The notes beneath the pieces are model-generated. The model saw nothing but the letters and a program-made list of their open reading frames with translations, had not been told where the DNA came from and made no database searches. Below, one piece after another: positions 48,101-60,739 of a stretch of 64,000 nt of DNA (position 1 is its first letter; each line of letters opens with the position of its first letter). The translations under genes were made by a program, and so were the position numbers. The stretch covers positions 150,879,092 to 150,943,091 of the forward strand of contig CM043943.1 of the NCBI GenBank assembly GCA_014529385.2, in the 5' to 3' direction. This stretch comes from Adiantum capillus-veneris. Its lineage: Eukaryota; Streptophyta; Polypodiopsida; Polypodiales; Pteridaceae.

Positions 48101-50952
48101 TGTAAGGTTTCCAGTTTCTGAAACCTTAGAAATTGTACAAAGCTTGTAAAATTAACTTGAAAACCACTGTTGAATGATTCAATCATGGCTAATATTGGTA
48201 TTTTTGGAATCATAACTAGAGCTTTATAATTAATTTACCTAATTATCCTAGCGGAATTACATTGATTTTTATGACAATTGAAAAGGTTGATAATAGCAAA
48301 TTGATTCAAAATTCTTTGAGTTATTTATCAAAGGTTAATCACATCTTAGGAAAACCGTGATAATTATGTTAACCTCAGATAATTAGTTTACCTAATTATC
48401 TTAGCACAATTACACTATTTCTTGGACAAATTAAAAGGAGGAAAATAGCAAATTGATTCAAAATGCTTTAAGCTATTTATTAGAGGTTAATCATATCTTA
48501 GGAAATTGGTGATAATTATTTTAACCTCAAATAATTAGTTTACCTAATTATATTATCAAAATTATACTATTTTTAGGACGAATTAAAAGGGGGAAAATAG
48601 CAATGCTTTGAGTTATTTATCAGAGTTTAATCACATCTTAGGGAACCCGTGATAATTATATCAACCTCAGATACTTAGTTTACCTAATTATCTTAGCTGG
48701 ATTACACAGTTTTTTGGACAAATTAAAAGAGAGAAAAAAGAAAATTGATTCAAAATGCTTTGAGTTATTTATTAGAGGATAATCACATCTTAGCAAACCC
48801 ATCATAATTATGTTATCCTCAGATAATTAGTTTACCTAATTATCTTAATAGAATTACACTGAATTTAGGACAAATTAAAAAGGGGTAAATAGCAAATTGA
48901 TTCAAAATGCTTTGAGATAATTATTAGAGGTCAATCCTACTTTATGAGACCCATGATAATTATCTAAACCTCGGCTAATGAGTTTAACTAATTATCTCAA
49001 TAAATTACATTATTTTAAAAAAAAATAAAAGGGAGAAAATAGTAAATTAATCCAAAAACCTTGAGATAATTATCAAAGGTAGAACACACCTTGAGGAATC
49101 CGTGATAAATATCTTAACCTCAGGTAAATAGTTTAAATACTTATCTTCATGAAAAGTAACCAATTTTGGGTATTAAATTGAGAAAGAAAATCCATAAATG
49201 AAATTATATAACTACCAAATAAAAACCTGAGGTCCAAAATCACTATTGAAGGTTGGGAAAATTACCTCAGCATAATTGGGTGGTATAACAAATTACTATC
49301 AGCAAAAATTTACCTAAATTAGACCATAAGTATAGGAGGAAAAAGTTACAAATAAAATTTATGAAAATTCCTAAAGATAGAACATATCAAATTACATTTA
49401 GGGTGAGTAATCCATTAGCAAATATAAATTATAATTTACTAAGGTTAAATATAAAATATTCATGAAATATAGACTAAGGAGAAACCCAATTAAATTTCTT
49501 CCCAAATTAAATGGTAATTATGGGAAATTACTAATAGTACAAGGAAGTTACAGGAGAAATATCTCATCCAATTAACTATCAAGGATACCTACTTACTCCA
49601 AAACTCCTTATTTTTGGGTAAAAAGGAAGAAAAGAGATTATTCAATTAAACCTCTAATTGATTAAGTCTTTTTATAAGGCTGCCGATATGGCTCCAAAGA
49701 GAACCAGAGGAAATCCTCTTACCAAGGAAGAGGATATTAGCAACAAAATAAATAAAGCCACTAATGACCATGAGGCTGGGCCTAACCATAGGCCGGCGAA
49801 GGAAAGTCTGCACGCTCCAGCGGAGCAGCACATGGACGAGCAGTCCCAGGTGGATTTCTATTTTGTTCACTTAAATCTTTTAAAGTTCATTTTTAAGTTA
49901 GCATTGCATACGTAAGGGTTAGGAAGGATAAACTGGATGTAAATGAAAGGTAACTTCCAAGAAACCAATGATCAATGATTGTAAATAGGAATGAAATGAT
50001 TGGGTTATGACTGATTGACCTAGGAAAGAAATGTTTGATCATCCTTAAGATAGCTTGTCTCAAGACACCTTTGATTCCTTTGAATATTTACTCCACGTAA
50101 TGAGTAATGATGGCCATTCCGCCATGGATGAGTCGGTTTCCTCAACGCGCCTGGAGTCTTTACCCCGTGCTTGTTTGTGTTTGTGGATATTACTTAAGAT
50201 ATCAAGTTTATCCTAGAGGAATCGCTCGGTTATATGGGCAACCGGTTGGCGTATGGGCGCCCGAACTTTGGGTGATGGCTTTTTCCACCCCAGTTTTTAT
50301 AAATAAGGAATGGGTGCCATTTTTTCACCCCTGTATAGGTGGTCTTGAGACAAGCCAGTACTGGTCAAAGATACTTCAGAATGACAGATCTTTGTTTGCT
50401 GAAAGAACGTTTTCAATACTGTTTTCAAGGGTTGTCTTAATGAAATTCAGTTATGAAAGTTAAAAAGGAATCATTGTTTTAAATGTTGAAAAGAATGTGG
50501 TACTAATTAAACAACACAGAAATCATGTGTGAGTGCAGGGTGGTAAGTAGGGATTGACTAAGGTTGTCAATCATGGACGGGTGGACCTGATTCGTCAGGT
50601 AACTATCCATTCTCGTGCACTGAAACGTTTAGAAACTCTTCACTTAGAATAGAAATCCACCAAGGGCTGTGCCCTCACATATGTTATGGGAAAAAAAGCG
50701 TTGGCTAAGGAAACCTTAATCTGAATGATGGAAGTTATAAGGCCGGATTTTTTTTTTTTTTTTTTTTGTGGTCCCGTTTTCACTGTGAGACATGACTAGG
50801 TCTCCTTCTAGGGCTATAAACCTAAACCATTGTCAATGGTAAGGGTGAATTCCCTATAATTTTTCTTGTTTAAGGACTCTAACTTTAGTAGGCCTAGAGT
50901 CCTGTCAATGGTTCCATCCCGTTTTTGGTGTCGACGGTTTGGGGACCTTACA
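48101..50952 (+). repeat. Chromovirus LTR (about 2.85 kb), 3' LTR of copy 2 and 5' LTR of copy 3
   Basis: Begins TGTAAGGTTTCCAG and ends GGGGACCTTACA, directly before the primer site. It contains about six tandem units of about 150 bp (GATAATTAGTTTACCTAATT...) at 48,220-49,140, a small conserved ORF at 49,688, and a (T) tract near 50,750. It is shared by two element bodies, as expected for tandem copies formed by LTR recombination. Confidence 0.85.
49688..49918 (+). CDS. Small ORF inside the LTR, possible gag leader exon
   Basis: ATG in ATAAGGCTGCCGATATGGCT. The product starts MAPKRTRGNPLTKEEDISNK. The same ORF is at 58,287 in the other LTR with a few substitutions. It ends in ACGAGCAGTCCCAGGTGGATT, which contains a possible splice donor (CAG then GTGGAT). 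It may be a first exon spliced to gag, or just chance. Confidence 0.35.
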
Positions 50953-50954
50953 AG

Positions 50955-50966
50955 TGGTATCAGAGC
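50955..50966 (+). other. Primer binding site, initiator Met tRNA
   Basis: TGGTATCAGAGC, two bases after the LTR end (CA), is the classic plant Ty1/Ty3 primer site complementary to the 3' end of the initiator tRNA-Met. It fixes the 5' LTR boundary of copy 3. Confidence 0.9.
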
Positions 50967-51041
50967 ATGGTTTAATAAGGTCCTGACCTTAGGAGGGTAA
51001 AAGTTGAAAAAATAGGCACATGTTATATTGCATTTTTAATT

Positions 51042-51551
51042 ATGGTATATTGTGAAATGAGAATTTCCCTATCAATACAGAAAAATATCCGCCAAGCTTA
51101 CCGAAAGTTTGTGATTTTCAACATCATGTTCGAGGCTACTTGCAACTCCAATAACTTTTTATTTCGCAAGAGAATCATGCAATTATTAGATGTTATGTTT
51201 TCCCCTCCCCCTACATGGGAAATCAACTGGTCACAGTTTGGTGGAATTTTCTTGATTGATGCGGGACAGGTAGAAGGGTTGGAACTCAATTTGAAAAGAC
51301 TCAAGTGGGCAGAAACACTTCGGACCATCGAGGTTTTCTTTTTCAGTGGGACTAAAGATCCAGATCAGACCATTACTATAGATGGGATAGAAGTGTCACA
51401 AAATCAGTGGGTATATGATCAGGTAGCCAAAGTAATATACCGAGGTAGGATTAGACCCATGAGGGTAGGCCCAAAATTTAGGGGACCAAAAGATGCCATA
51501 TTTTTTGTTCCCCTGTCAAACCCACCAGTGGTGAAGAGGATTTTGATATAG
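51042..51551 (+). CDS. Leader ORF of copy 3, 169 codons, unknown
   Basis: Uninterrupted ORF between the primer site and gag, starting MVYCEMRISLSIQKNIRQAY. It contains PPPTWEINWSQFGGIFLIDAG and KDAIFFVPLSNPPVV. I recognise no domain. Neighbouring gag is full of stops, yet this ORF is open. It could be a captured or accessory gene, or a gag N-terminal part. Confidence 0.4.
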   Translation: MVYCEMRISLSIQKNIRQAYRKFVIFNIMFEATCNSNNFLFRKRIMQLLDVMFSPPPTWEINWSQFGGIFLIDAGQVEGLELNLKRLKWAETLRTIEVFFFSGTKDPDQTITIDGIEVSQNQWVYDQVAKVIYRGRIRPMRVGPKFRGPKDAIFFVPLSNPPVVKRILI

Positions 51552-51849
51552 AGAGTTACACATTGTATATAGTATGATTCCATCTTGTATATAGCATGAG
51601 TCCATCTTGTACATAGTATGAGGTTATTTTGTACATAGTATGAGTCAGTGTTGTATTAACTCTTGTATATACCATGGTTTTATGACATGCTTTGTGTAGT
51701 TTAATTGAGATGGTGATAGTGATTGTCGGATTTCTGTTTTCATTAGAAATTTCAAAAGTATATATAATAGAAAACTTGCATGACAAAACAAAATAATTGT
51801 TAACACTAAAATACTTCCCTTAATTAAAGACCTTGGGTAATACAAAAAG

Positions 51850-52490
51850 CCTCTACACTCCCACCCAGGAAAAGAAACTACTGTTAAAACAAGTTCAACT
51901 CCCAAATTTCAAGGGAGAGGGAACCAACTTAGAACGTGATGCCAAAGCCTAGCTCGACGCCATGGATGATTATTTCTTGGCAGCAGAAACTACTTAGGAA
52001 AATCAGGCAATATTAGGAATGTTTTGACTCACCGGAGATGCAAAACTCTAGTGGAAACAATACTAGACAGATAACCCTTCCACTAATCCCTCCTAGCAAA
52101 GAATGAAGCAGGCAGTCAAAGAAAGATATCTTCCTCCAGTTCACCAAGTTATTAAAATGAATGAATTCTTCGCCCTCAAATATGTAGGGCTTACTTTGGA
52201 AGAGTACTACACCAAATATGTGTCTTTACGACGTTATGCACCACCAATGACTATGGAACAACAGATTGCTCGTTTCTGTCAGGGTCTAAACAAACCTTTA
52301 AGTACTCGCTTGGAAGCTATGAGACCCATATCTATTCAAGATACTCTTCTAAGAGCTAAACCACTTGCAGCTGAAGGAAACCCCCCTGCAAGGAGCATTA
52401 CAACTACAATAACTTTAGAGGAAGAGCAAGGGGAAATTACAACCAAGGAAATCAACGAAGGGCAGTGTCAGTTGCATCCACTATAGAGGA
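51850..52490 (+). pseudogene. Retrotransposon gag of copy 3
   Basis: DAMDDYFLAAE, LTGDAKLWWKQY, FFALKYVGLTLEEYYTKYVSL and IARFCQGLNKPLSTRLEA are typical Ty3 gag blocks. Stops interrupt the first part (DAKA, AETT, KQY). The zinc knuckle after 52,490 is not intact. Confidence 0.75.
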
Positions 52491-53342
52491 GACTTTTCCA
52501 AACATCAGATGCTATGGATGATAGAATGGGACACTACAGGATTCAATGCCCCGAGGGGCAAAATCTCAAAGTTGCTGCCGGAACCACTCCTCAAACTCAG
52601 ATAGGACAAGGAAATAATCAAAGAGGTAGAGGAAATAGAGGATGAGGCACATAAAGAGGTAGAGGATCCACAGCTTATGCTGCAGTAGGAGAGCCAACGT
52701 TGCTGGATGAGGAAGACGAAAGAGCTACTCTTTTTGCCGCCATTGATAACCCTGGAGCTCGGCAACAGTATGTTGTCATCCAAACCACTGCAAAGAGAGA
52801 AAGTTAAAAATTTGAACTACTTATAGATTGTGGCAGCACACACTCTTTTCTCTCCCTAAATGTTTAAGGAAACTTAAATTCAACCAATATCCCACCAAGA
52901 AATTAGTGGTAGAACTAGCAAATGGGAAAGAGGTTCTATCTCAATTTACAGCCGGGGAAGTTGAGTTTGAACTAGGAGGAACCCTTACTTCATCTTACTT
53001 TCAAACTTTGATGGTATTCTATGAACGGATTGGTTAATCAAAAATCAAGCCCAAATTCACTGTGCTCAAGGGAACCTAACCTTCAAAAATCACTTACGCA
53101 AAGAAACGTTACTACAAGGATCAAATGAGAAGCCTAAGGCTCATTAGTTAAGGCTAGTCGACTTCTGAAGGGGTTACAAAAAGGGCAACAGATCTTTGAA
53201 TTAAAACTTAATAAGGCTGATCATTCAAGGGACAACACAACTCCAGAATGGCTTAAGGAATTTTCGGATATATTTCCAGAAGATCTCTCAAATTTACCTC
53301 CTCCAAGGGATATAGACCACGAAATAGAAACCTTTCCAGGTA

Positions 53343-55973
53343 GTGAACCAAATTCAAAAAGACCCTACAAAATGTCCCTCCCACCAAGGCATTTCAACTT
53401 GGGGAGCACCTGTTCTATTCCAAAAGAAGAAGGATGGATCTTTAAGTCTCTGCATCAATTATAGGGGACTTAACCAGGTATCGGTAAAGAATAAGTATCC
53501 TATTGCTCGCATCGACGAAGTACTTGATAGATTACATGGAGCCAAGGTATTCACAAAAATTGATCTCAGATCAGGTTACCATCAAATCCAGATTAAGGAG
53601 GCATATATTTACAAAACTGCATTCAACACCCGCTATGGGCATTATGAGTTCATTGTGATGCCTTTTGGTCTTACGAATGCTCCAGCTATTTTTAACCATC
53701 TCATGCAGGATATATTCAGAGAATATCTGGATGATTTTGTGTTGGTTTTTTTCAACGATATCTTGGTATATTCCAAAGATGAAAAAGATCATGAAGGCCA
53801 TGTACGTAAAGTACTTTATCTTCTATGCCAACATCAGTTATATGCCAAGATGAGTAAATGTGTGTTTTTCACGCCCGAAGTTAGTTATCTTGGTTTTATA
53901 ATAAATCCTGAAGGAATTTCAGTATACCCCGCAAAGATTAAGGATATAATAGACTGGCCACAACCCAAAACCGTCTGTGAAATTTGAGGATTCTTGGGCA
54001 TTACAGGATGGTATAGAATCTTCGTCAAAGATTATGCAGTCATCGCCGCACCCTTGACGCAGCTACTTAAAAAGATAGCCAAACTTACATGGAAAAAAGA
54101 ACAGGAGGATTGTTTCCTCAAACTAAAACAAAATCTCACATCAGCCCCTATACTGAAACTTCCTGACTTCACTCAAGAGTTTAAAGTAGTGACAAATGCC
54201 AACGGTTTTGCTTTAGGAGGAGTCTTAAAGCAAGAAGGCAGAAAAGTCGCTTTTACTTCTCGAAAATTAAGAATTTTACAAGCTGAATTATCCAACTTAT
54301 GATCTGGAACTCCTAGCTGTCATTCATGCTCTAAAACTCTGGAGACACTATCTTCTAGGAGGAAATTTCTAGTTAATCATTGATCATCAGAGTTTAAAAT
54401 GGATTTTTTCACAAGCAACACTCAACATCAGGCAGAGAAGAGGGATAGAACTCTTACAAGAATATGATTTTGAAATAAAATATAAACTAAGGAAAGAGAA
54501 TGTGGTTGCTACCACTCTTAGCCGTAAGGTTTTTCTTGGGGCTATTTCCACAGTCGACAATCCAATCCTAAACAAGGTTAAGGAGGCTTCCTTCGAAGAT
54601 GAAGATTATCAAAAACTTCTACGGGTTATTAATCAATAGAACCTAAAAGAGAAAGAGAAAGACAGAATCAAAGATTATTCACTTGAGGATGGACTTCTCT
54701 ATTATAAGTATCGGCTTTACATTCCTAAAAGTCCAACATTAAAGGAGTTAATTCTTTATGAAGGACACCACGCTCTAGTTGCCGGCCATCTTGGCTATAC
54801 AAAGACCCTTAATTCCATAAGGAAAAGCTATTTCTGGTTAGGAATGAAAGAAAATATACTTTGCTACATCAAACAATGTCTTTCATGTCAAAGGATTAAG
54901 GCCAAACGAGTAATATGATTCCGGGAAAACTTCAACCTCTAGACATTCCTCAAATGATGTGGGAACTCATTAGCATGGACTTTGTAACAAGACTTCCCAC
55001 TGTTCAAGGGGGTTACGACTCCATTATGGTGGTAGTAGATATGCTGACTAAAGTATCCCATTTGATGCCTGTAAAAACAACTTACACTGCATCAGACATA
55101 AGCCGTTTATTTATCAAAGAGATCTTCAGATTACACGGACTTCCTAAGAGAATAGTCAGTGATAGAGATGCAAAATTACTTCAAAAATTTGGAAAGCTTT
55201 ATTTCAATCCTTAGGTACCCAGCTATACATCCTATCACCCTCAGACAGACGGCCAAACGGAAAGAGTGAATCAAGTTATTGAAGACATCCTTAGAGCCTA
55301 CTGTAGTAGAGAACCCCGGAAATGGATATATAATTCCTCATTTCATAAAAGCATTGGGATGTCACCATTTAATGCTCTTTATGGGCATGAATGTATATCA
55401 CCTCTAAATTTTTCTGACCCTACTACAAGACTAGAAGCTTCAAAGAAAATGTTGGAGAAGATGGATGCCCAAACCAAAGCCATAAGACAAGACATTCAGG
55501 CAGCCAAGGACCACCAAAAACACTATGCTGATAAAAAACGGTCTGATCGATTTTTCAAACAAGGGGATAAATTATTCCTTAGGGTACGGCCAAAGAGAAG
55601 CACTTTATCCTTTGTAAAATACAAAAAACTAAGCCCCAAATATTGTGGACCTTATGAAGTAATTAAAGTAATCAGTGATCAAGCTTACAAATTAAAATTA
55701 CCTGAGCACCTCAAGGTCCATAATGTATTCCATATCAATCTTCTAAAACCCTACATCCCAAATCCCAATCACACTCTAGATGACGAACAGATTGTGATGC
55801 AGAAGCAGGGAATTCTTGAACTCCAGCTAGATTGTATTCTCGATACTAGGGAAAGGAGTCTACGAAACAGAATTATCAGAGAGCATTTAGTAAAATGGAA
55901 GAACTACCCCACTGAAGACGACACATGGGAGGATGAAGTATCACTTCGTAAATATTTCCCCAATTTCAGTTGA
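53343..55973 (+). pseudogene. Pol of copy 3: RT, RNase H, integrase, chromodomain
   Basis: RT motifs [45 protein letters not shown] (D to N in the catalytic pair) and [12 protein letters not shown]. RNase H has LTWKKEQEDCFLKLK and [10 protein letters not shown]. Integrase has CLSCQRIKAK and DFVTRLPTVQGGYDS. The final part reads HLVKWKNYPTEDDTWEDE, a chromodomain. The join of [10 protein letters not shown] to STWGAPVLF lacks the usual intervening residues and changes frame. The same defect is in copy 2. Confidence 0.85.
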
Positions 55974-56008
55974 GATGAGGATATCTCAATTCCTTAAGTT
56001 GGGGTGAT

Positions 56009-58913
56009 TGTAAGGTTTCCAATTTCTGAAACCTTAGAAATTGTACAAAGCTTGTAAAATTAACTTGAAAACCACTGTTGAATGATTCAATCATGGCTAA
56101 TATTGGTATTTTTGGAATCATAACTAGAGCTTTATTATGGTTAGTAATTTTTAGACTAGAGAGAGATTGCTACGTAGAAATCACTAGAGATCAAGCTCTA
56201 GTTGGTTAATTAAACGGTAATTAGCCTAATCTTTCTTAATTAGCAAAGCTAGGTTAACCCATTTCCTTAATAAATTGAAGATTAATTCTATGTATACTCA
56301 AAAATCCTCTCTTAATTAAATATTCTCTACTGATCATTGTGATTAAGCTTAGGGATATTAAGCGAATTAACTATCATATCATCTTAGGACTGAAATTATC
56401 CATTTTAAACATAAATTAATGGAAATTATAATAACTAAGTTTTGATTAAGTTGAGATATTTATGAGAGTTGTGTTAGACTATCATTATGCTATGAAAATT
56501 ATCTTATAATTTTTTGAGTATTTTTCGTACTTAATTAAGCAGAATTACACTGTTTTGAGAGAAAAATAAAGGGAAAAATGATCAAATTGATTCAAAATGC
56601 TTTTAGATAATTATCAAAGATTCATCACATCTTATGAAACCCGTGATAATTATGTTAATCATAGATAATTATTTTACCTAATTATCTTAGCATAATTACA
56701 CTATTTTTTGGATAAATTAAAAGAGAGAAAATAACAAATTGATTCAAAATTCTTTGAGTTATTTATCAAAAGTTAATCACATCTTACAAAACCCATGATA
56801 ATGATATTTTTAACCTCATATAATTTGTTCCCCTAATTATCTTAGTAGAATTACTCTGTTTTTAGGACAATTTAAAAGGGGGAAAATACCAAATTGATTC
56901 AAAATGCTTTGAGTTAGTTATTAGAGGTTAATCACATTTTAGGAAACTCGTGATAATTATGTTAACCTCAGATAATTAGTTTACCTTATTATCTTAGTAG
57001 AACTACAGTGTTTTTTGGACAAATTAAAAATCAAAAAAGAGCAAATTGATTTAAAATGCTTTGCATTATTTATCAGAGGTTAATCCCATTTTAGGAAACC
57101 CTTGATAATTATGTTAACCTCAGATAATTAGTTTACCTAATTATCTTAGCAGAATTACATTGTATTTAGGACAAAGGGAAAATAGAAAATTGATTCAAAA
57201 TACTTTGAGTGATTTATCAAAGGTTAATCACATCTTAGGGAACCCATGATAATTATGTTAACCTCAAATAATTAGTTTACCTAATTATCTTAATAGAATT
57301 ACACTTTTTTTGGAAATATTAAAACGGAGAAAATAGCAAATTGATTCAAAATGCTTTTAGTTATATATCAAAGGTTATCACATCTTAGGGAACCCATGAT
57401 AATTATGTTATCCTCAGATAATTAGTTTATGTAATTATTTTAACAAAATTACACTGTTTTTATGACAAATTAAAAGGGGAAAAATAGCAAACTAATTCAA
57501 AATGCTTTGAGATAATTATCAGAGGTAAATCCTACCTTATGAGACCCATAATAATTATCTTAATCTTGGATACTTAGTTTAAATAATTATCTCAGTAAAA
57601 TCACATTATTTTTAGAGAAAAATAAAATGAGAGAAAATAGTAAATTAATCCAGAAACCTTTGAGATAATTATCAGAGGTAGAACACACCTTGAGGAATCA
57701 ATGATAAATATCTTAATTTTAGATAAATAGTTTAAATATTTATCTTCATTAAAAGTAATCGATTTTGGGTATAAAATAGAGGAAGGAAATTAGTAGATGA
57801 ATTTATATAACTACCAAATAAATACCTGAGGTCCAAAATCACTATTGAAGGTTGGGAAAATTACCTCAGCATAATTGGGTGGTATAACAAACTACTATCA
57901 GCAAAAATTTTCCTTAATTAGACCATAAGTATAGGAGGAAAAAGTTACAAATAAAATTTATGAGAATTCATAAAGATAGAACATATCAAATTACATTTAG
58001 AGTGAGTAATCCATTAGCAAATAGGAATTATAATTTACTAAGGTTAAATATAAAATATTCATGGAATATAGACTAAGGAGAAACCCAATTAAATAGCTTC
58101 CCAAATTAAATGGTAATTATGAGAAATTACTAATAGTACAAGGAAGTTACAGGAGAACTATCTCATCCAATTAACTATCAAGGATACCTACTTACTCCAA
58201 AAATCCTTATTTTTGGGTAAAAAGGAAGAAAAGAGATTATTCAATTAAACCTCTAATCGATTAAGTCTTTTTATAAGACTGTCGATATGGCTCCAAAGAG
58301 AACCAGAGGAAATCCTCTTACCAAGGAAGAGGATATTAGCAACAAAATAAATAAAGCTACTAATGACCATGAGGCTGGGTCTAGCCATAGGCCGACGAAG
58401 GAAAGTCTGCATGCTCCAGCACAGCAGCACATGGACGAGCAGTCCCAAGTGGATTTCAATTTTGTTCACTTAAATCTTTTAAAGTTCATTTTTAAGTTAG
58501 CATTGCATACATAAGGGTTAGGAAGGATAAACTGGCTGTAAATGGAAGGTAACTTCCAAGAAACCAACGAGCAATGATTGTAAATAGGAATGAAATGATT
58601 GGGTTATGACTGATTGACCTATGAAAGAAATGTTTAATCATCCTTAAGACAGCTTGTCTCAAGACACCTCTGATTCCTTGGAATATTTTACTCCAGGTAA
58701 TGAGTAATGATGGCGATTCCGCCATGGATGAGTTGGTTTCCTCAACGCACGTGGAGTCTTTACCCCTATGCTTGTTTGTATTTGTGGATATTACTTAAGA
58801 TATCAAGTTTATCTTAGAGGAACCGCCCGGTTGTATGGGCAACCGGTTGGCGTATGGGCGCCCGAACTTCGGGTGATGGCTTTTTCCACCCCGGTTTTTA
58901 TAAATAAGGAATG
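56009..58913 (+). repeat. 3' LTR of copy 3, truncated
   Basis: Matches the 48,101 LTR from TGTAAGGTTTCC up to AATAAGGAATGGG at about 58,913, then the sequence departs. It has about nine 150 bp tandem units (56,300-57,780) versus about six in the 5' LTR, so it is longer up to the small ORF. The last about 640 bases of the LTR are missing. Confidence 0.85.
58287..58514 (+). CDS. Small LTR ORF, second copy
   Basis: Same MAPKRTRGNPLTKEEDISNK product as at 49,688, with a few amino-acid changes and no stops. See that entry for interpretation. Confidence 0.35.
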   Translation: MAPKRTRGNPLTKEEDISNKINKATNDHEAGSSHRPTKESLHAPAQQHMDEQSQVDFNFVHLNLLKFIFKLALHT

Positions 58914-59018
58914 GGATTTGCATTCCATAGCCAGGAGTGTTGATGTAGGCTCTCAAATTCTCTACAAGCTTGGAGAAAGAGGTGGAGCGCTTGCACTGTC
59001 CACCTCACACAATGAGAG

Positions 59019-59052
<34 letters not shown>

Positions 59053-59559
59053 AGTATTACCCCCCCCAAGCTAACCCTTAGCTTCCTTGGTCGACCCCCT
59101 CTTCTAGCTCATGATGGAAGCTCATTGGACCCCTTCAAGCTTGGCCAATCACATGCATAGTGCATATCAAGCAAGCATGCTAGCCTTCAGACAAGTGTCC
59201 TCCTTTCCCCTTTGAGAGAGAGGGCTTGATAAATACATACACAGTTAATTGGACCCCTTGAGAGGCTAACCAATAGGCTTTAGGCACCTGATGACAACAA
59301 CATGGAGAGGAACTTGACATGTTTCCCTGTTACTTCATTAGGCAAGGCTTGAATTGTGTAAGGGTGTGTGTGTTCTCTCTCTAGCTCCTACAATGAGGGC
59401 TTGCCCCCCCTTGTGTCGGGATGTTCTTTGACTTTGTCGAACACCTCAAGCCCCTCAAGCACATTAGTCATGGATCACCTTAGTTAGCAAGCACGACAAG
59501 CACCTCAAGATTGGCCCGGTTCCCACCTCAAGCACAATCTTCATACACTTTTGAGGAAA
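58914..59559. other. Non-coding interval with GT microsatellite
   Basis: (GT)n at about 59,024-59,051. No credible gene. The text has T- and C-rich strings and stretches rich in CCTCAAG. Confidence 0.5.
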
Positions 59560-60650
59560 TTAGGAAGTTTCTTTGACATCCCACTTTTTGCATTGGGAAC
59601 CTAATAGCTCGTACAAGGTGGGATGCAAGGTAGCTTCAGGCTTGGAATTCAATAGCTTGAACTTGTAGGGATTTCCTTCTGCTTGTTTGTACAAAAATCC
59701 CTTGAAAACAACTAAGCCAGCATTGCAAAAATTCCCCCATGCATCTTTCAAAAAACTTTTAGTATGATTTTTTCTGCTATGCATTTCAAGACATAGAAAT
59801 CCACAAGCTCCACATTGTCATGAGGAGCTATAACAACAAAATTGTCACCAACATGAACTGCATCACTCAATGCATTATGGTGTCCTTGGTATGAAAACTC
59901 TTCAATCTCATCATCATCTTTGACATCATCTATAGGTTCAAGGTTGACATACTCCCATGCAGAAGTAGTACAGAAGCATGATAATTGCTACACTTGAGAA
60001 CTTTTCCATTTGTTAAGAAGTACCCTCTCTCACAACGTAACCCATGTGCACTAAGCGCACGTTTACAATTCCAATGTTTACTTCTATCCATTTCACCTTC
60101 CATGACCTCTCAAAAAGCTAAATAACTGGTCATACTTGAGAAGAATATGTGGTTGTAGCCCCGTTGGACATGGTTTCTCTAAAAAATGGCACCAAAACTA
60201 CTACACATTGTAATTTTCAGCAGTGTGGCTTTAGCTGCTTCTGAGTGAGATGCCTCTTAATCACAACACTTGAACCATCATATTCACCCTTCCCATGACC
60301 TGAAACTAAAAAGTGATGTGTCATTCTCAAACTTGTCAGTGTTCGATATTGAGCAACAAAATAGAAAGGCCTCTTCGCTTTTAACTATGAGGTTGCACCG
60401 TCCAACCACACCCAAGTGATATAACTAGCTCTTTCAACCATCCGTGATGGAGTATAAAGCAATGTTGGGCAAAATGAGTATCATGGATTTTATCATTAGA
60501 TATATAGAAATGATAGTATTTTTGGACATTATCTGCAATCCTCACATATGTGATGTTGGACAATGATTGTGACCTGGCTAGACAACCAATGCATGGATTG
60601 AATCTCATTTTTTTCTTTGAATGTGTAATTTTCAGTGAAATAAATTTGTC
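59560..60650 (-). pseudogene. Decayed gene of a repetitive plant protein family
   Basis: Open pieces in sequence on the minus strand: IQSMHWLSSQ region (60,608-60,381), RSKHWNCKRALSAHGLRCERGYFL (about 60,090), SAWEYVNLEPIDDVKDDDEI...VGDNFVVIAPHDNVELVDFYVLKC (59,960-59,770), then, after a one-base shift, AWGNFCNAGLVVFKGFLYKQ to 59,560. The block VGDNFVV...FYVLKC...VFKGFLYKQ recalls a small beta-rich (BAH-like) module seen at the end of uncharacterised transposon proteins of mosses and ferns. Several stops; not functional. The family name is not known to me. Confidence 0.45.
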
Positions 60651-60739
60651 CTTTTTACAGAAGGTTATATTTTCTTTTTAGCAAACCTTGACGAGGAAAG
60701 ATTTAAATACACTTTCGCCCTTGCTCCTTTGAGCCCCAC

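Larger units (their letters stand above)
50953..56008 (+). mobile_element. Chromovirus copy 3, internal region
   Basis: Order: primer site, leader ORF (51,042-51,551), gag (about 51,850-52,490), protease with LIDCGSTHSFL (about 52,815), RT (53,343-53,987), RNase H, integrase (54,740-55,700) and chromodomain (to 55,973). Gag has several TAG/TGA stops before 52,103. The RT catalytic box reads [14 protein letters not shown] at 53,985 breaks the RNase H junction, and TAG at 55,213 breaks the integrase. It is the most complete copy but not autonomous. Confidence 0.87.
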
